64,000 nucleotides of DNA from Bostrychus sinensis (GCA_020698575.1 CM036251.1:16470288-16534287); one strand, 5' to 3'; positions 34,964 through 46,955 are shown, counted from the first letter of the stretch. Notes: generated by a model from the sequence alone, not told the origin. Numbers and translations: made by a program.

Positions 34964-36712
34964 TTAGTGAGTGTCTCCATTTACTGATGAGCCTGTCCCT
35001 GTGCGGAGACGAGCATCTCGACGCGCCTCGTTCAGTGTTGTCGGAGCTGGAGCCGCTGTGACTGTGCTGGTCGGCTGAAGCAGCACTTGTTGAGGTTGAT
35101 GTGGGTTTGACTTTCTCTTTAAAGTCTGTGATTATTACAGTTAGGTCTCCAACTGTGACCTCTAGATGTTGGGCACTGCTCCTGTCAATGTTTTTTAACC
35201 TTGGTCTAGTAAAAAAAAAAAAAAAAAACCAGTAACAATATATCACTATGACTGATTACTGGGATTACTTTCATTCACTTATCAATAAATTATTACCTCA
35301 TCTTTTTTAAGTTCTTCCTTTTCAGTGATGGTTCTTTATCACTTCTGTCTTTCTCTGACTTCTCTCTCCTGTCCTTTTTGTGAGGTATGGGTGGTGCAAA
35401 CTGCTGATTTACTTGCTGTACAAGCTGAGAGACAGGCCGTGGTTTTCTGCAGACAACAAAATAATATAAAAATTACAAAGGTTATTGTGAACTATGATTA
35501 ATCAATATAATTTAATAACTTTTAACCGATTAACCAACAAGCTGCACACACAGTGGGCACAACCAGTAAGCTGTTCTAAACTACTGTGTTCTGATTCTGT
35601 GAATGCCCATGTTCTGACCAGTCCTTTCAGAGAAGCCCATTATGTACAGAAATGATTATCTGAGTACATTTAGTAAAACATCCTTTTACTTAAGTAAATT
35701 TTGGGTTTTATTTTTACTTGAGTAAAACTTTAAATTGAAACAGAAATAGAACTAGCTTTTGTCATCTGTGGTGTAGTGGGTAGCACATCTGACTCACAAT
35801 CAGAAGGTTCAGGGTTTAAACCTTAAGAAAAAGAAAATGTACTTTTTGACTTAAGCAAATTTTATAGTCAATACTTTTATTTAAGTAAAGTTTTTGTTGC
35901 ATACTTTTACTTCTACTTGAGTAATATTATTTTTGAAGTAACAGTACTTTTACTTCAGTACAGCTTTTCAGTACTTTGTCCACCACTGCTATTAAGACTC
36001 CATCAAGGTATAGTTCAACTTCTCTATTTGAGCTAAAATCATTTTGACATGTATTTATTTTTCTAAATGGCTGTCTTGTATTACAACATAATGTACACAA
36101 CTTCATTTAAATGCCTAATGTGATGAAAAGTTTAGAGGTAACTTGCAAATGACTGCTGAATTTACAGAATAAAACAAATGTAAGCCCTCTTGTACTACAT
36201 CATCATGTCAAGAAAACAAATATAACTAAGGATTTTCTGAATGTCGTTAGTATCAGACTTTCTAAATATGTGCTTACCGAGTAGACGTGCCCTTCCTCAC
36301 ATCACACATCAGGCACTTGAACGCCTCGGCGCTGTTCCTGAACGTGCACACGCTGCAGTCCCAGTAGCCGTCGTCAGCGGTGGACTTGGTCTGCCGCTTT
36401 GGCCTTCAAAACACAAAACCAAATCGAGTGGCACAGGGAAGCTCAAAGACAAAATACTTTTCAAATAGACTTGCGAGGAGGACACCCAGTTAGCTACAAC
36501 AGAAAGTACCCGGCCATAACAGCGTTTCAGGGTTCAGTCAAGTATCTATGGGCCGGGGAGCTCTCCGTTCACACTGTTGCCCTAAATTAAACCAGTAGCC
36601 GCCATGAACACTAACAGCTCCATCCAATAACTGGGATTTCTGTTCAGAAAAAAAGTCTCTATTTAACAAGTCAGCGATAGCTTTACCTCGTAGGGCTTCT
36701 CTTATCTCCCAT
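34964..36712 (-). CDS. yaf2: YY1-associated factor 2 (four exons, +1 frameshift near the C-terminus)
   Basis: YAF2, the paralogue of RYBP, binds YY1 and RING1 proteins and belongs to variant Polycomb repressive complex 1, which ubiquitinates histone H2A in the nucleus (family knowledge). Exons: 36687-36712, 36278-36403, 35297-35446, 34964-35205. ATG at 36,712 gives 'MGDKRSPTR'. The RanBP2-type zinc finger is complete: W23, C25, C28, C39, C42 ('GYWDCSVCTFRNSAEAFKC'). Exon 3 is a lysine/arginine-rich linker. Exon 4 has 'RPRLKNIDRSSAQHLEVTVG' and 'TVIITDFKEK', the RING1/YY1-binding region, then a serine-rich tail. Exon 4 is one base too long: the conserved ending 'SSVNGDTH' and stop at 34,964-34,966 are in the next frame, while the literal frame runs on to 34,794. 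The corrected protein is 180 residues, the length I recall for human. The gene spans under 2 kb. Confidence 0.93.
35206..35228. repeat. Poly(T)/pyrimidine tract before yaf2 exon 4 (A-run on plus strand)
   Basis: An A run on the plus strand forms the polypyrimidine tract in front of the acceptor of yaf2 exon 4. The whole intron is only 91 bp. Confidence 0.7.
35650..35990. repeat. ACTTGAGTAA-type element interrupted by a tRNA-like segment, in yaf2 intron 2
   Basis: Left part: 'ttttacttaagtaaatttt', 'tttttacttgagtaaaac'. Right part: 'acttttacttctacttgagtaatatta', 'gaagtaacagtacttttact', 'cagtactttgtccaccactgc'. Between them, 35,763-35,830 resembles a tRNA: A-box-like 'tggtgtagtgggtagcac', a 5-bp anticodon stem with a CAC loop, and B-box-like 'ggttcagggtttaaacc'. 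It is probably a SINE head inserted in the older element. The tRNA acceptor stem cannot be closed, so it is not a tRNA gene. Confidence 0.5.
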
Positions 36713-36807
36713 TTTACGAAACTTGGTCGTAGTAGAGTTAAAAATGGATCAATGAAAGACACATTTAGCCGCTACTCAGCTGTCGTGGAAACTCCTGCCG
36801 TCCGAGG

Positions 36808-36832
36808 GTCACGTGACACGCGCTCAACCAAT
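36808..36832. promoter_or_regulatory. Candidate yaf2 promoter elements (palindromic E-box and CCAAT box)
   Basis: GTCACGTGAC, a 10-bp palindrome with CACGTG core, lies at 36,808-36,817, 96 bases upstream of the yaf2 ATG. A CCAAT box is at 36,828-36,832. GTCACGTGAC is the strong site for USF/MITF/TFE-type factors and a CLEAR-like motif (established knowledge); use at this gene is inferred. The spacing fits a TATA-less promoter. The first pphln1 exon is over 1 kb away, so a shared bidirectional promoter is possible but not shown. Confidence 0.45.
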
Positions 36833-36840
36833 CGTCTTTA

Positions 36841-37945
36841 ATCTAATCACAACACACAAGAGGCTGGAAATGTGACTGATTAGGAACTGAATAAACAGAC
36901 CAGAAGAGACCAGTGACTCAAATTTGAAAAAACAACAAAAACAAAAAACACGCATAAGTTGTATCAAAAGCTGACTGGTTTATAACTGTATCATTGTAAA
37001 TATACAATCTTCAGTGGAAAAGTCAAATAGTCTCAAATTAGTTGTTTCATGACACCAACGGGTTTCTATTTAAAAGGCACAGTGCGTCTGGTTCAAGTAA
37101 CGCCACTATAATGACATGACAACTAAGAGTATGTCTTATCAGAGAATATCACTTCAGCACAGACTGTGTCCTGAATTTCCCTAGGGAATTAAATCTATCT
37201 AATCTTTATAAAATGTGGACATGAGAAGGGAGAGGTTTATGTTAGGTTGCAGCAGCAGTCTCCTTTGTTAATTTAGTTGACAGCAAAGCAACAACGTATT
37301 GCTTTAGTGTTTAATCTGATCCATTTAGCTATGATTTGTTGGGGCCACATATTACTTTAAAGGCAAAACTGTTCACATTGTCCACAGCGAGTCTTTATTC
37401 TAAGTCATAGTAATTTTGTATTTTTAAAGTTAAATTTTTTAACTTGATAGAAGCCTATTCTTTCTGACTGGCACACAGCTGCACCAAAGTCAACAGCCAC
37501 GAGAGGGCAGTAGTTAATTTTTTTGTAGGTCATGAATTCGTCGAAGTAGATTGTAAATAGGAAGAGGTTTTCCGTAGTTTTCTGCATTGCTTTCCTCAAC
37601 GTGGTGTTGATGGTTGCAATGTTTTTCTGCAAAATAAAGTAACTGCCAATGTAGACTGTCACTGTTTCTGTGACACTGAAAGAAAGACACAAGGTGCATC
37701 GAGTGGCTTAATCTGAGTGAGTACTAACGTGGTTGTCAACCATCAAGGAGCTGTAATGCTAACTCTAGTTTTGCTAACAACAAAACTCCAAAAAAAGATT
37801 TATAATTCATAAAAACTAGTTTATCATATGGGGTCATGATTTTTTGGTACAGCCCAATGCTTGAGTAATTGACATTTAGAAATACTGTGACGTTACTGCT
37901 CGTTATTGTAAATCAGAGTTAAATACCTTTTTTTTCTCTTTTTAG
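36841..37945. other. yaf2-pphln1 intergenic region
   Basis: No coding exon is recognised. It should contain the pphln1 transcription start, because the genes are divergent. A 95-codon minus-strand frame (37,405-37,692) has no recognisable motif. A GT donor-like 'ctgagtgagtac' at about 37,712-37,724 could end a first non-coding exon on the plus strand, but this is weak. Confidence 0.4.
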
Positions 37946-37997
37946 GTTCATTTTTAGCTGCTGGGACACAAGAGTTAAACTTTAGAGTCGGCAATCA
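37946..37997 (+). other. pphln1: Possible 5' UTR exon of pphln1
   Basis: A strong acceptor ('ttttttttctctttttag') and donor ('gtaagt') bracket 52 bases with no ATG. If it is spliced to the exon at 38,251, a stop codon (TAG) lies in frame, so translation would begin at the next in-frame ATG, 38,293. The call rests only on splice signals and position. Confidence 0.35.
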
Positions 37998-38250
37998 GTA
38001 AGTAAAAAAATCCCCATCTTGCTGACAATTGACAGTTGCCTTTGTATCATAAACAACAAATCAGGACTCTACTACTAAAGCGCATTCACCAATGAAATTA
38101 CGATAATTAATCTCGAAATTATATTCGATTTTTTTTCTGTGATGTATCCGTTTTTGTTTTTAAGTTTGAATATATTTAGTGCGATCTATGATTTGTACAG
38201 CACAGAAGTTTTTAATGTGATATAAACTTTTCTGTTCTGTAGTGTTTCAG

Positions 38251-41200
38251 CGGGGTCGAAAATCAATAAGGGAGGCTTATGATAATCACTTTATGAGGGG
38301 TCCTGGAAATGCCAGAGAGGTAAGAGGTAGAACAGAAAATGGGAAAACACCTTGATATTGGTGTGGTTAGAGCACTCAATTTATGCTTCATTGGTGTCTA
38401 ATACTTGGCATTGCTATGTTTTAAACATCATTACAGGTGACGTTTCACAGAGTTGTTAATATTGTTGAAAGGAGCTCTATGCCACTAATTGGAGGCGACT
38501 TTGACAGAAGAGGACATGATGGCCAGTGGTATAATGAGCCCATGCCCTATCAGGATCCCAGAGAATGTCAAGGCAACAGCAATTACCCTCAGGGCGATAT
38601 GCAGTATTTTGAAAACGAAGACCCTCGATGTGGAAATTTACGCAGAAATTCTCCACCTCCTAGAAATGCAAGAGATGTATGGTGTCACTGAATGTGCTAG
38701 GTTATAGACTTAGACATAGTGCTGAACCTTTTAGTTAATACATGTAAAGTCGTGCAAATTCTTAAATATTAATTCTAATTCTATTAAAAAATGTTATGAC
38801 TTTGTTTTTAGGAAGGACAGCATTCTCACTACATTAACAACAGAGACGATCTGAGACATCACTTAGACTCAAGGTACTTAACTCAATTTTAAATAGTTTC
38901 TCTTCAATCATTTCACTTTAAATTATGTGGCCAAACTATAGCAATTGTGCACTTACTACAGAAGGTGTCATATATCCACCAATTCACATAAATGTTACAA
39001 TGGCGCAGATCAGGTCACTAGGTGGAGGTAGACTACCATCATTTTTATGGCTAAACCATCCACATGAACAAATTTGTTGTGGTGGTTTTTATTTTTACAG
39101 TCAAATGTACATTGCACAGGATATAGTTCTAAATGGTGCAAGCATACTTTTTCTAATTATATCAGACTACTAATAATATGATAAGTCCTGCCTCCCTTTC
39201 CAGAAGTCATACCAGGCGGGAGATGGGGACAAAAGGCACCAGTGTCTACTGTCCCATCAGACTGCCTCACCGCACTCCTTTCCTCAGCCAGACATGAAAA
39301 CAGACCACAGCTATACATGTTGTAAAAGGTTTATGTCCGGGGTGCCCAAAGGGGGGCCCACGGACCAAACTTGGCCTTTTAAGGGGTCTGATTCAGCCCA
39401 TGAGGGGGTGCTGTGATTCATAAGGAGTCTACTGGATTCTATTGTGCACTAAACAGACTGTCAGTGGGTGGGAGGGAGTCTATAACAAATCATTTTATAA
39501 TTAAAGGACGTTTAATCATAGATCTGTTTGCAGATGATCGCATTACATTCAAAAGATGATTGTGTTTGGCCATTGGCCTGTTAATACATTTCCATTTTAG
39601 ACCTCTGAGAGAAAAGTTTGGGCACCCCTGGATTATGTTATTAACCTTTTAGTCATTATTATAGCTTACATCCCATTTATTTTTTAATCATTAAAACACA
39701 GTATTGACACTAAATATGTATATGTACTGCATCAGTGGAACATCACTGTTTGATTTATTAAGATTTATATAATTGGTAATTTAATAACAACGTTGTTTCA
39801 CTGTAACCTTTTAAATGTTTAAATGAATCTAATCAATGTTTGGCAAATGGCAGGCTGAGTCCTGGCTACTTCAAACAGTTCAAGAGTCGTAAAAGTTGGA
39901 GGCTTGTTAGACCTGCTCTCATGTTTGAGATGTGGCCTGAGTTCAAGCAGGGGTCATGAGCTACCAGGTGCCTCAGCTCATTTATACCTCAGTCAGTACC
40001 TAAAGGTTCTTTTGTGGGCAAACACTTAACTTGCACAAGGTAAACATGCAGCATAAACAACAAGGGCTTGCTTGTTCATTGATCTTCAATAACAAATGGG
40101 CAGTGTCAATGTAAAACTAATGTAATATTTCACCATATGTGAAATATTAACCTTAATTCAAGTTTGCAGAATTAAAAATGATGGCAACATTGCTGTGACA
40201 TCTTGGTCATAATAACTCCCTGTATTTTACCTGATCTTAGATTTTTTTTCTGTCTTTTGTTATTTTTAGTGAATTATGTATGTATGTACCGTTTTTGCAA
40301 AAAAAATGAAGTGAACAAAAAATGTTTTTTTATTCTTTTCTATAGAAACAATGGCAGAGGTGGGAACTTTTTCCGTAACAGAGGACGAGATCCAGGACCT
40401 CCTATGAGGTAGGAGTCTAATAGATAGCCTATAAAAATAGTGGACATCTAACTCAAAATGAAAAGGAGGTAAAGGAGCTTTGCCTACAAAAATAAACAAG
40501 AATTGGCTAGGAAGCTGTATATCAGATATAATACTGTATTTGAATAGGTTTATTTGTCAGTGACATGGCACAAACCAACGACAGGCTCCTTGTTTTCTAG
40601 AGAAGACATTGACTACAGACGTCGAGATCCTTTTACATTTGTCAGGGATCGGTCTCCACTGAGACGGGGGAGTCATTCTTCCACCTCTGGTTCAAGACCT
40701 GCCGACAAAAGTTACTCCAACCAGCAAAAGCGTAAGCATTGTGCATTTAATTTCCAAACCCTAGGATTGCACTAAAGAATAACTTAGTGAAAATTCATCA
40801 AAACAGCTGAAAGGTCAAAGTGCTATGTTTTAAGTATTGCATGTAACTTGTAGAATGAGGCAAGGTGCAAGACCTGTACCCATTTGGGTATGCATGACAT
40901 CCAGTAACTAGGCACCACTCAGATACCTCACTCCACACCAAAGGCCAAAGTCCTAAACCTGAGGGAGCGTAGAAAATGAAATTCTAACTGTAGACCGTGA
41001 ATTAGCCTTGTCAAATAAAGTAATGACGAACAAATTTAATGCTTGGCTTTAGTCCTGTTAGAAACAGCAGATCTTTTTCCACTTTCACAGGACAAGACCC
41101 AGCTACACCAAACCGAAGCATCTGTTTTTAGTGGCAATGTGTAATGTGTAAGGTCAAGGTGCACCAGAACATGTTAAAATGTTAATTACACTTACACAAC

Positions 41201-44200
41201 ACACACTTTTAGTGCCTTGGGAAAAGGATACCCTTGTTTTATTGAGAGCTTTTGCTTTGGATTGATACCATGGTTTAGTTCAGATTTTTTATGTTTTTGT
41301 TCTAAGCATTATGTTAAGCCTGTGATTATCCATGCTTTTTGTAACATTCTAAAGCTTTAATGCTGTAATAACGATTCTCTGACCATGTAAATTGTATAGT
41401 CATTTTTCAAACGCTGGATGAAAATTTTCTGGCAAAAACGTATCCCAGATCCAGTTATGAGGCTCTTGCATGCAAGTGTGCAAATTAATTTTGTTAGCAC
41501 TTTGAATAACAGAAGAATGCAGCACATTGTTATACTCTTTGATGATTGTACAAAACTGTGATAAAATTGTACTGCCCACCCTTAGCCACCTGGGATACCA
41601 ATTAGTTTAGTTAAGCAAAGGGACATAGACATAAGGTATGTGTTCTTTTAAGTGAAGCATGTTTGTATCCAGACATGGGACGGCCCTGGCTTGGTCTCCT
41701 ACCCCTGCTGTTTCATACATAAAACAGCTTTGTAGAGCTACTCTGATGTCTTTGATTTGTAATTTCTCTTAAAATAAAATATTTAATATGCTGTATATTA
41801 GAAAGCTTACTTTCTTAGAGTAATATTGGACTATTTTTCAATAGCCAAGGCCCCTGCTCCTGCAAGCCCACCACCTGGCAGTCCTGAAGAGGAGCCTCCT
41901 CAGACAACCACATATTCAAAGGTAAACCTGTCACTTAATGCACACCAGTGCATTAAACCACATTGTTATGAGGTCACTTTGTTAGAAAAACACTCAGCAA
42001 CTAATCCTTTACATACAGTAGTTCGACTGGATATCTGCACATTTGCTTATGAGACACTGAATAATTTTGTTACAAAAATAAAAAGTCAGCACTCATTAAA
42101 GCCCAGAGTTGTCGCCATTTAAAACACTTTGAAACTGAGAACTGGTTTCTAAACAGGGTGACCTCAGTTCTAACCTTTCACCTTTGGCCTTCCAGGAAAG
42201 CCCTCCTGCATCTGCGGCTGAATCAGAGGAGGTGGTAGCTGCCAACGTGGAGCCAGACCCGTCACCAGAGGAAGACTTAAAGGCTCGACGGTTGGAGGCC
42301 ATTAAAGCAAAAGCTTTGGAAATTGAGAAGGTAGTAAAATATGTGCCAAATAACTACCCTACTAGCCATGTCCTTTAGGGCAACAAGGTTTTTGTTTCAT
42401 TATTCAAAATTGTCAAAAGATGATAATACTTTTTTAGAAAAGGGAATCCACAACATTATAAGAGAATTTCACAGTTAACCATAAATAAAATGACATAACA
42501 CTAAAATCAAAACAAACCAAAAACTTACCTGCTTTACCTGGTTGCCCCGCAGTGTGAGACAGTACAGTAGCTGCCTGTCTTTGAGATTGAACACTGCTAA
42601 TGGTAAATATACATATTTTACCTAAACAAATATTTTGTAAGGGCATAAATCAAGTCTGTTCCTTATAAAACACACAGATGGAACGTTAAGCATATTTAGA
42701 ACTGCTGAAATGGGTGAGGATGAGCCAGTAACAATCTTGGGACCTCAGGTTTTGACTCCTCCTCTTATCCATTGCTCAGTGGAGGTGCACTTTTCCCTAA
42801 ATTTCAAAACTGCACTACAGTGCCACTTACCTGTTCCTGGTAAAGCAGGGCAGAAATGGCCCTGCAAGGCGGCCCACCCACTGTGTGGTACGTCTCAGAC
42901 CTCTTCAATGCCTCTGCTGTATCATCTGCTCTAGGCCCACCTCTATACTCAGTGATTCACTTGTGCTGTGGATCACAAAGTTATAGGTGGCTTAGCTCAG
43001 CCCTCCATAAACTGAAAACCACAAAGCTTTATTACTCTCTCTACTCTAACCTGTGATTTTCTAATCGTATGGTACAGGTAAAATCTTGTAATGCAACATA
43101 TGGTTTCATTCTCAAGGTATCATAATTACATCATAAGAGAAGACCAGTAAAAGTTTTTTTCTCAAGAATTAAGTGCAGAATAAATTTAAGCAAACAACAT
43201 AACATTGGAAAAATACCCATTCAGAAGGGGCTTTTTTGTGAATTCCATTCATCATCAGTGCAATCAGTGCAAATGAAACATATCCATTTCATGTTTCAGT
43301 TATCCCCTGCTTGGAGAGGTCCAGTTTGCAGCTTGAGTGATTAAAATAAGTCTTTTAATATCCTCTAATGTGTACCAGCCCTCAAGTCATTATCCTACTT
43401 CTCTTTTATGCAGGATCTCTGCGTGTGTCAGCGCTCATTTAAACAGAACCTGACTACGTTCATATAAGAACAGAGTGTAGTGTGATCGCTACATTTTCAC
43501 AATTTGGACCTTCACAAATATCTGTTTTGGACAATGGCTCACTTTTAAGGCTTTTTATTTAGGTCCCCAGTGTTGCTCTTGCTTTCAGAGCGGCAGTCCG
43601 TCCTGTGTGGCCCCTAAGTATCAGGCCTAAAGATCAGCTTGTGGCTCCTGCAACCTTTTTCTCACAATGTGGAGGGTATGATTAGGTCAAAAGTACATTT
43701 CCTGTTTGCTCAAGTAACAAGGGAGCTATTTTCAGACGGGAGAAAATAACAGCGGCTCAAAGTTTGTTTGATATTGTAATAAATTACTAATGCTCTTTGT
43801 TTTACAAATACCTGAGCCATATAAGCTGTAGTATCAAGAATAATCCTTTAATTTGAGCTCATAATAATGCCATAGTTGCCAACAGTTCTAGCTCTATTTC
43901 TAGAGTTCTTGTCTTAAACCCTGAAGTAAAAATGTAATCTGTGTCAAGTCTTTGCCATGGGAAAAGCTTAGGATGTTTTTGTTTTGAACAATGGCAAACA
44001 TAATCAGCTCTAATTTTTTCTCTCTTTGGGCCTATGTGACTCTTACATCTTAAAGATGGCACTTTTTGTTCCTGGTAAACAAATAAAGAACCCTAAGATT
44101 TATGACTAGTGTTATGATACTGAAGGCAATGATGCTGAGAAGCTGAATCTCTGTACAGAAACAAAATGGTAGACCTGTGTTGTTAAATATTGAGCTTTGT

Positions 44201-46554
44201 TGGCCACACGTGTCGTGAGTCTCCTGCTTCGTCGTGGTTAGTACTGAAGACTATCATTATGTGGGACCTTGAATTTGCTTGACATGATCTGCCGACTATA
44301 ATGCCACAGTTCAAACAGCTCCCACAGTCTGGGATATTTCTGTCTCACTTTTCGGTCTTCAGATGTGCCCATATAAACTTGTTTGTTGTATTTACCTAAC
44401 AGTAACACAAAGACTCACTGCAGTCAGTTTTTTTATTATATTGTTCACTATTGTACACTCAAAAGCAGACATTTGTTTTTGTTGCATTTAAATGTCATAC
44501 ACCAGGTTAACTTTGTTATAATCAATGTTTCTATAGTCTGCAGAAGCCTTTTTTTATGAGGCATTTTGATTGGCTTTTTAACTGGCACTGTCATTTAGAA
44601 ACAACTCAGAAATGTCTTAATTTAGTTATGATCAAAGACACTTGGTAAGGATTGAATGTGTGTGTATGTTTCCTACAAATTGATGATCATGTCATCTGGG
44701 CACAGACTGTGAAATGTGTATCTAGGCAAAAGAGCTGCAGCTGTGGTTTAAATTTTCCCTAAATCTGACATAAATGTGGGATGCAGCCATCTTACTGGAT
44801 TCCCTACCATTTAGCTTTAGACTGGGCTTTGATTTATTTTGACGGCAAGATTTTTTAACTTAATTCAAACTTTTTTTTTTTTTTATTATTGCTTTCAACC
44901 TACAGCTCAGCATAATTTAGGCACAGTGTTAATTTTGTTGAGAACATATTTCTTCAGTTGGGCTTTAAGAATAAATGTAAGTAGTAATTCATGTCTTTTT
45001 GAGGCTTTTCACATAGCTTACTTACTACATACTTAATTACACCACTAATTTAATGGCAAAGTATTCTTGTTGGGCTAGAGTTTAGTTTAGATACTGCTAA
45101 CGTGTGTCTAGTGAACTTTGGCGGACCTTAATTTACCCTCCTATGCTAGCTGAGCCCTAAAGCCTCAGGTGGCTTGAGTTCAGGCCGCCGCATATAGGCA
45201 CGTCTCCCCAGGTGATAAAGATGTGGTGAGCTTGCACCTGGGACACCAATAAAAACTTAACAGCCGTTTTGTGTTGGCAGTAAAATCTGAGAAGGATGTG
45301 AGAGCCGGTTACAATGCGGTGTGAAAGAGTGCTGCAGCGCCGCTAACATACTCTAACACCTCATGTTTCTTTTGTTTGGGGCCGACATGCACTTGAATAG
45401 ACACACATTCACACAGCTGTTTTGGTGAATGTTACATTCACTCCGAACTGGGTGTGATAAGTTCATTTTAAGGTCTGATGGAATAAGTTTGACTTTCTTG
45501 AGGTATTGCTTTCACTACATAATTGCTGCACAAAAAATAAACCATTGATGAAGCAAAGGCATGTAAAAGGATCAGACATTCTGAACACCACAAGGGTAAG
45601 AAAACTAAAAATTGAATGTGGCTTGGTGAGTTTGGATGGTTATGACAAGATGAAGACCTGTGTAACAACTCTATTGGATTCTCAAGAGCTAAATACACAT
45701 TAACTAGTTTTGTGGATGATGTTTATATTTACAATACCGTGTGCAAAGGTATTAGTGAGGTGTGAAAAATGCTGTCAACTAAGAATACTTTAATAAATAG
45801 TGAATTTTATGAATTTTAAGTTTGATTGTTATACAATTACAGGGAAAAATTAGTAATTGGTCAAAGACAAAATTATTAATTTTGGTGTCTTTGAAGGGTT
45901 TCTGTGCCATTTTTGACATTCAGAACAAAGACCGAACTTCATTCACTAAAAGAACAAAATATTGATAGAAGTTTAATAGATTCCTAACCATTGTGAGGTA
46001 AGATTAGAAAACCTTTAGATGTCCCACAATAGTAATTTTTTTTCAGTTATTTAGATATAACGATTTTGTGGCTGAATAGAAAGAGCATTTACCCCTGAGT
46101 TATACAGTCTTTGAGTTTGAGTCCAGGTCTGGGCATTGTCTCTTTACCATTGTGATAGGACCAGTGCCTTGCCAAATTTGAGTGCTTCCTTTTTTTTTTT
46201 TTTTTTGTACATGTATGCACCCTTTTTTATAACCTTTGTTAAAAACCCGTGTAAGCCTTTTGCACAGCTCTTCAACTCATTTGACTGATTTGATCATAAA
46301 GAATACTGACATTCCTGGTGTAATTGTTTTATGCACAGGATTACAGGCAGGACTGTGAGACATTTCGCACAGTGGTGAAGATGCTGGTGGAAAAGGAGCC
46401 GAGTTTGGATTATCTGCTGCAAGCTCCACTGGAGAAGAACCTTGAAGAGATAAAGGACCGGTGCCTGAGTTCTCTTAAACAGTTTATAAAGGAACTGGAC
46501 GAGGTGATAGAGCAGCCAAGCGTGACAGAACCAGCCACTGAGGGCAAGACATGA
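38251..46554 (+). CDS. pphln1: Periphilin 1 (eight coding exons; start uncertain)
   Basis: Periphilin is a nuclear RNA-associated protein and a subunit of the HUSH complex (with TASOR and MPP8), which silences intronless and retroelement DNA (family knowledge). Exons: 38251-38319, 38437-38676, 38812-38873, 40346-40408, 40601-40731, 41845-41921, 42196-42330, 46339-46554. Phases agree throughout and no frameshift is present. The N-terminal part has 'VTFHRVVNIVERSSMP', like the 'RVVNIV' motif of mammalian periphilin. The middle is low-complexity and rich in R, G, S and P ('NNGRGGNFFRNRGRDPG', 'RRRDPFTFVRDRSPLRRG'). The last two exons encode the conserved helical TASOR-binding domain ('KALEIEKDYRQDCETFRTVV', 'LEEIKDRCLSSLKQFIKELD'). 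The first in-frame ATG in the recognised exons is 38,293, giving about 316 residues; an upstream coding exon may have been missed. An AATAAA lies at 46,956-46,961. Confidence 0.9.
39337..39630. mobile_element. hAT-type MITE in a pphln1 intron
   Basis: Inverted ends: 'ccggggtgcccaaa' at the left and 'tttgggcacccctg' at the right (one mismatch). Flanks 'gtttatgt' and 'gattatgt' agree at 7 of 8 bases, as expected of an 8-bp hAT target duplication. It is 294 bp without an open frame, in the intron between the exons ending at 38,873 and starting at 40,346. The terminal motif CAGGGGTGCCCAA is typical of Charlie-like hAT elements. Confidence 0.7.
42331..46338. other. Large last intron of pphln1, no further exon recognised
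   Basis: About 4 kb. It contains a copy of the composite tRNA-like repeat (45,735-46,205) and short T runs. Small frames (for example 42,710-42,934) show no periphilin-like sequence, and flanking phases (0/0) are satisfied without another exon. Confidence 0.55.
45735..46205 (+). repeat. Composite repeat with tRNA-like segment, most complete plus-strand copy
   Basis: Order: 'ataccgtgtgcaaagg', 'ttagtgaggtgtgaaaaatg', 'agaccgaacttcattcactaaaagaac', 'attcctaaccattgtgag', then a tRNA-like core 46,068-46,140 with A-box-like 'gtggctgaatagaaagagc' and B-box-like 'gagtttgagtccagg', then 'tttaccattgtgataggacc' and a T run. Copies in either orientation lie near 21.5, 22.5, 22.8, 24.8, 51.8, 53.3, 55.4, 59.4 and 61.4 kb. 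Confidence 0.6.
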
Positions 46555-46955
46555 AGTTATGGTCTTCGATAGACAAGGCTTTTAACCAAAAGCATAATTT
46601 TAATTCATTCCTTCAATAACAACTGTGAGACTGTATCTAATAAGCTGAGGTCTGAATTAATGACTTTTAATCTAAAGCTTCTGCTGTCTAGTGTTCTAAT
46701 AATTTTAAAGAGCCACATTTGGTTAGACAGTATTATAACAAATCAGAGGAAAGTGAATGTAATTTTTATTATTTGTGTATCCCAGTGAAGTTACAATGTT
46801 CATCTTGTCCTTGTATTTCTTAACCTGTAACGAGTATTGAGTCTGAGTGTTATTTTTTATTTTTCTACAAAAAAACACTACCTTCTGTTGCCTATTGAAT
46901 GGTGTACTATTTAATTCAAGTTGTCTATATAGATATGTACTTGTTCCTAGTAAAA

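Noticed and set aside
42710..43056. Possible extra pphln1 exon in the last intron
   Set aside because: The frames there do not resemble periphilin, and the flanking exons already join in phase.
46068..46140. A tRNA gene
   Set aside because: A- and B-box-like words are present, but no closed cloverleaf can be drawn and the segment recurs in a dispersed repeat.
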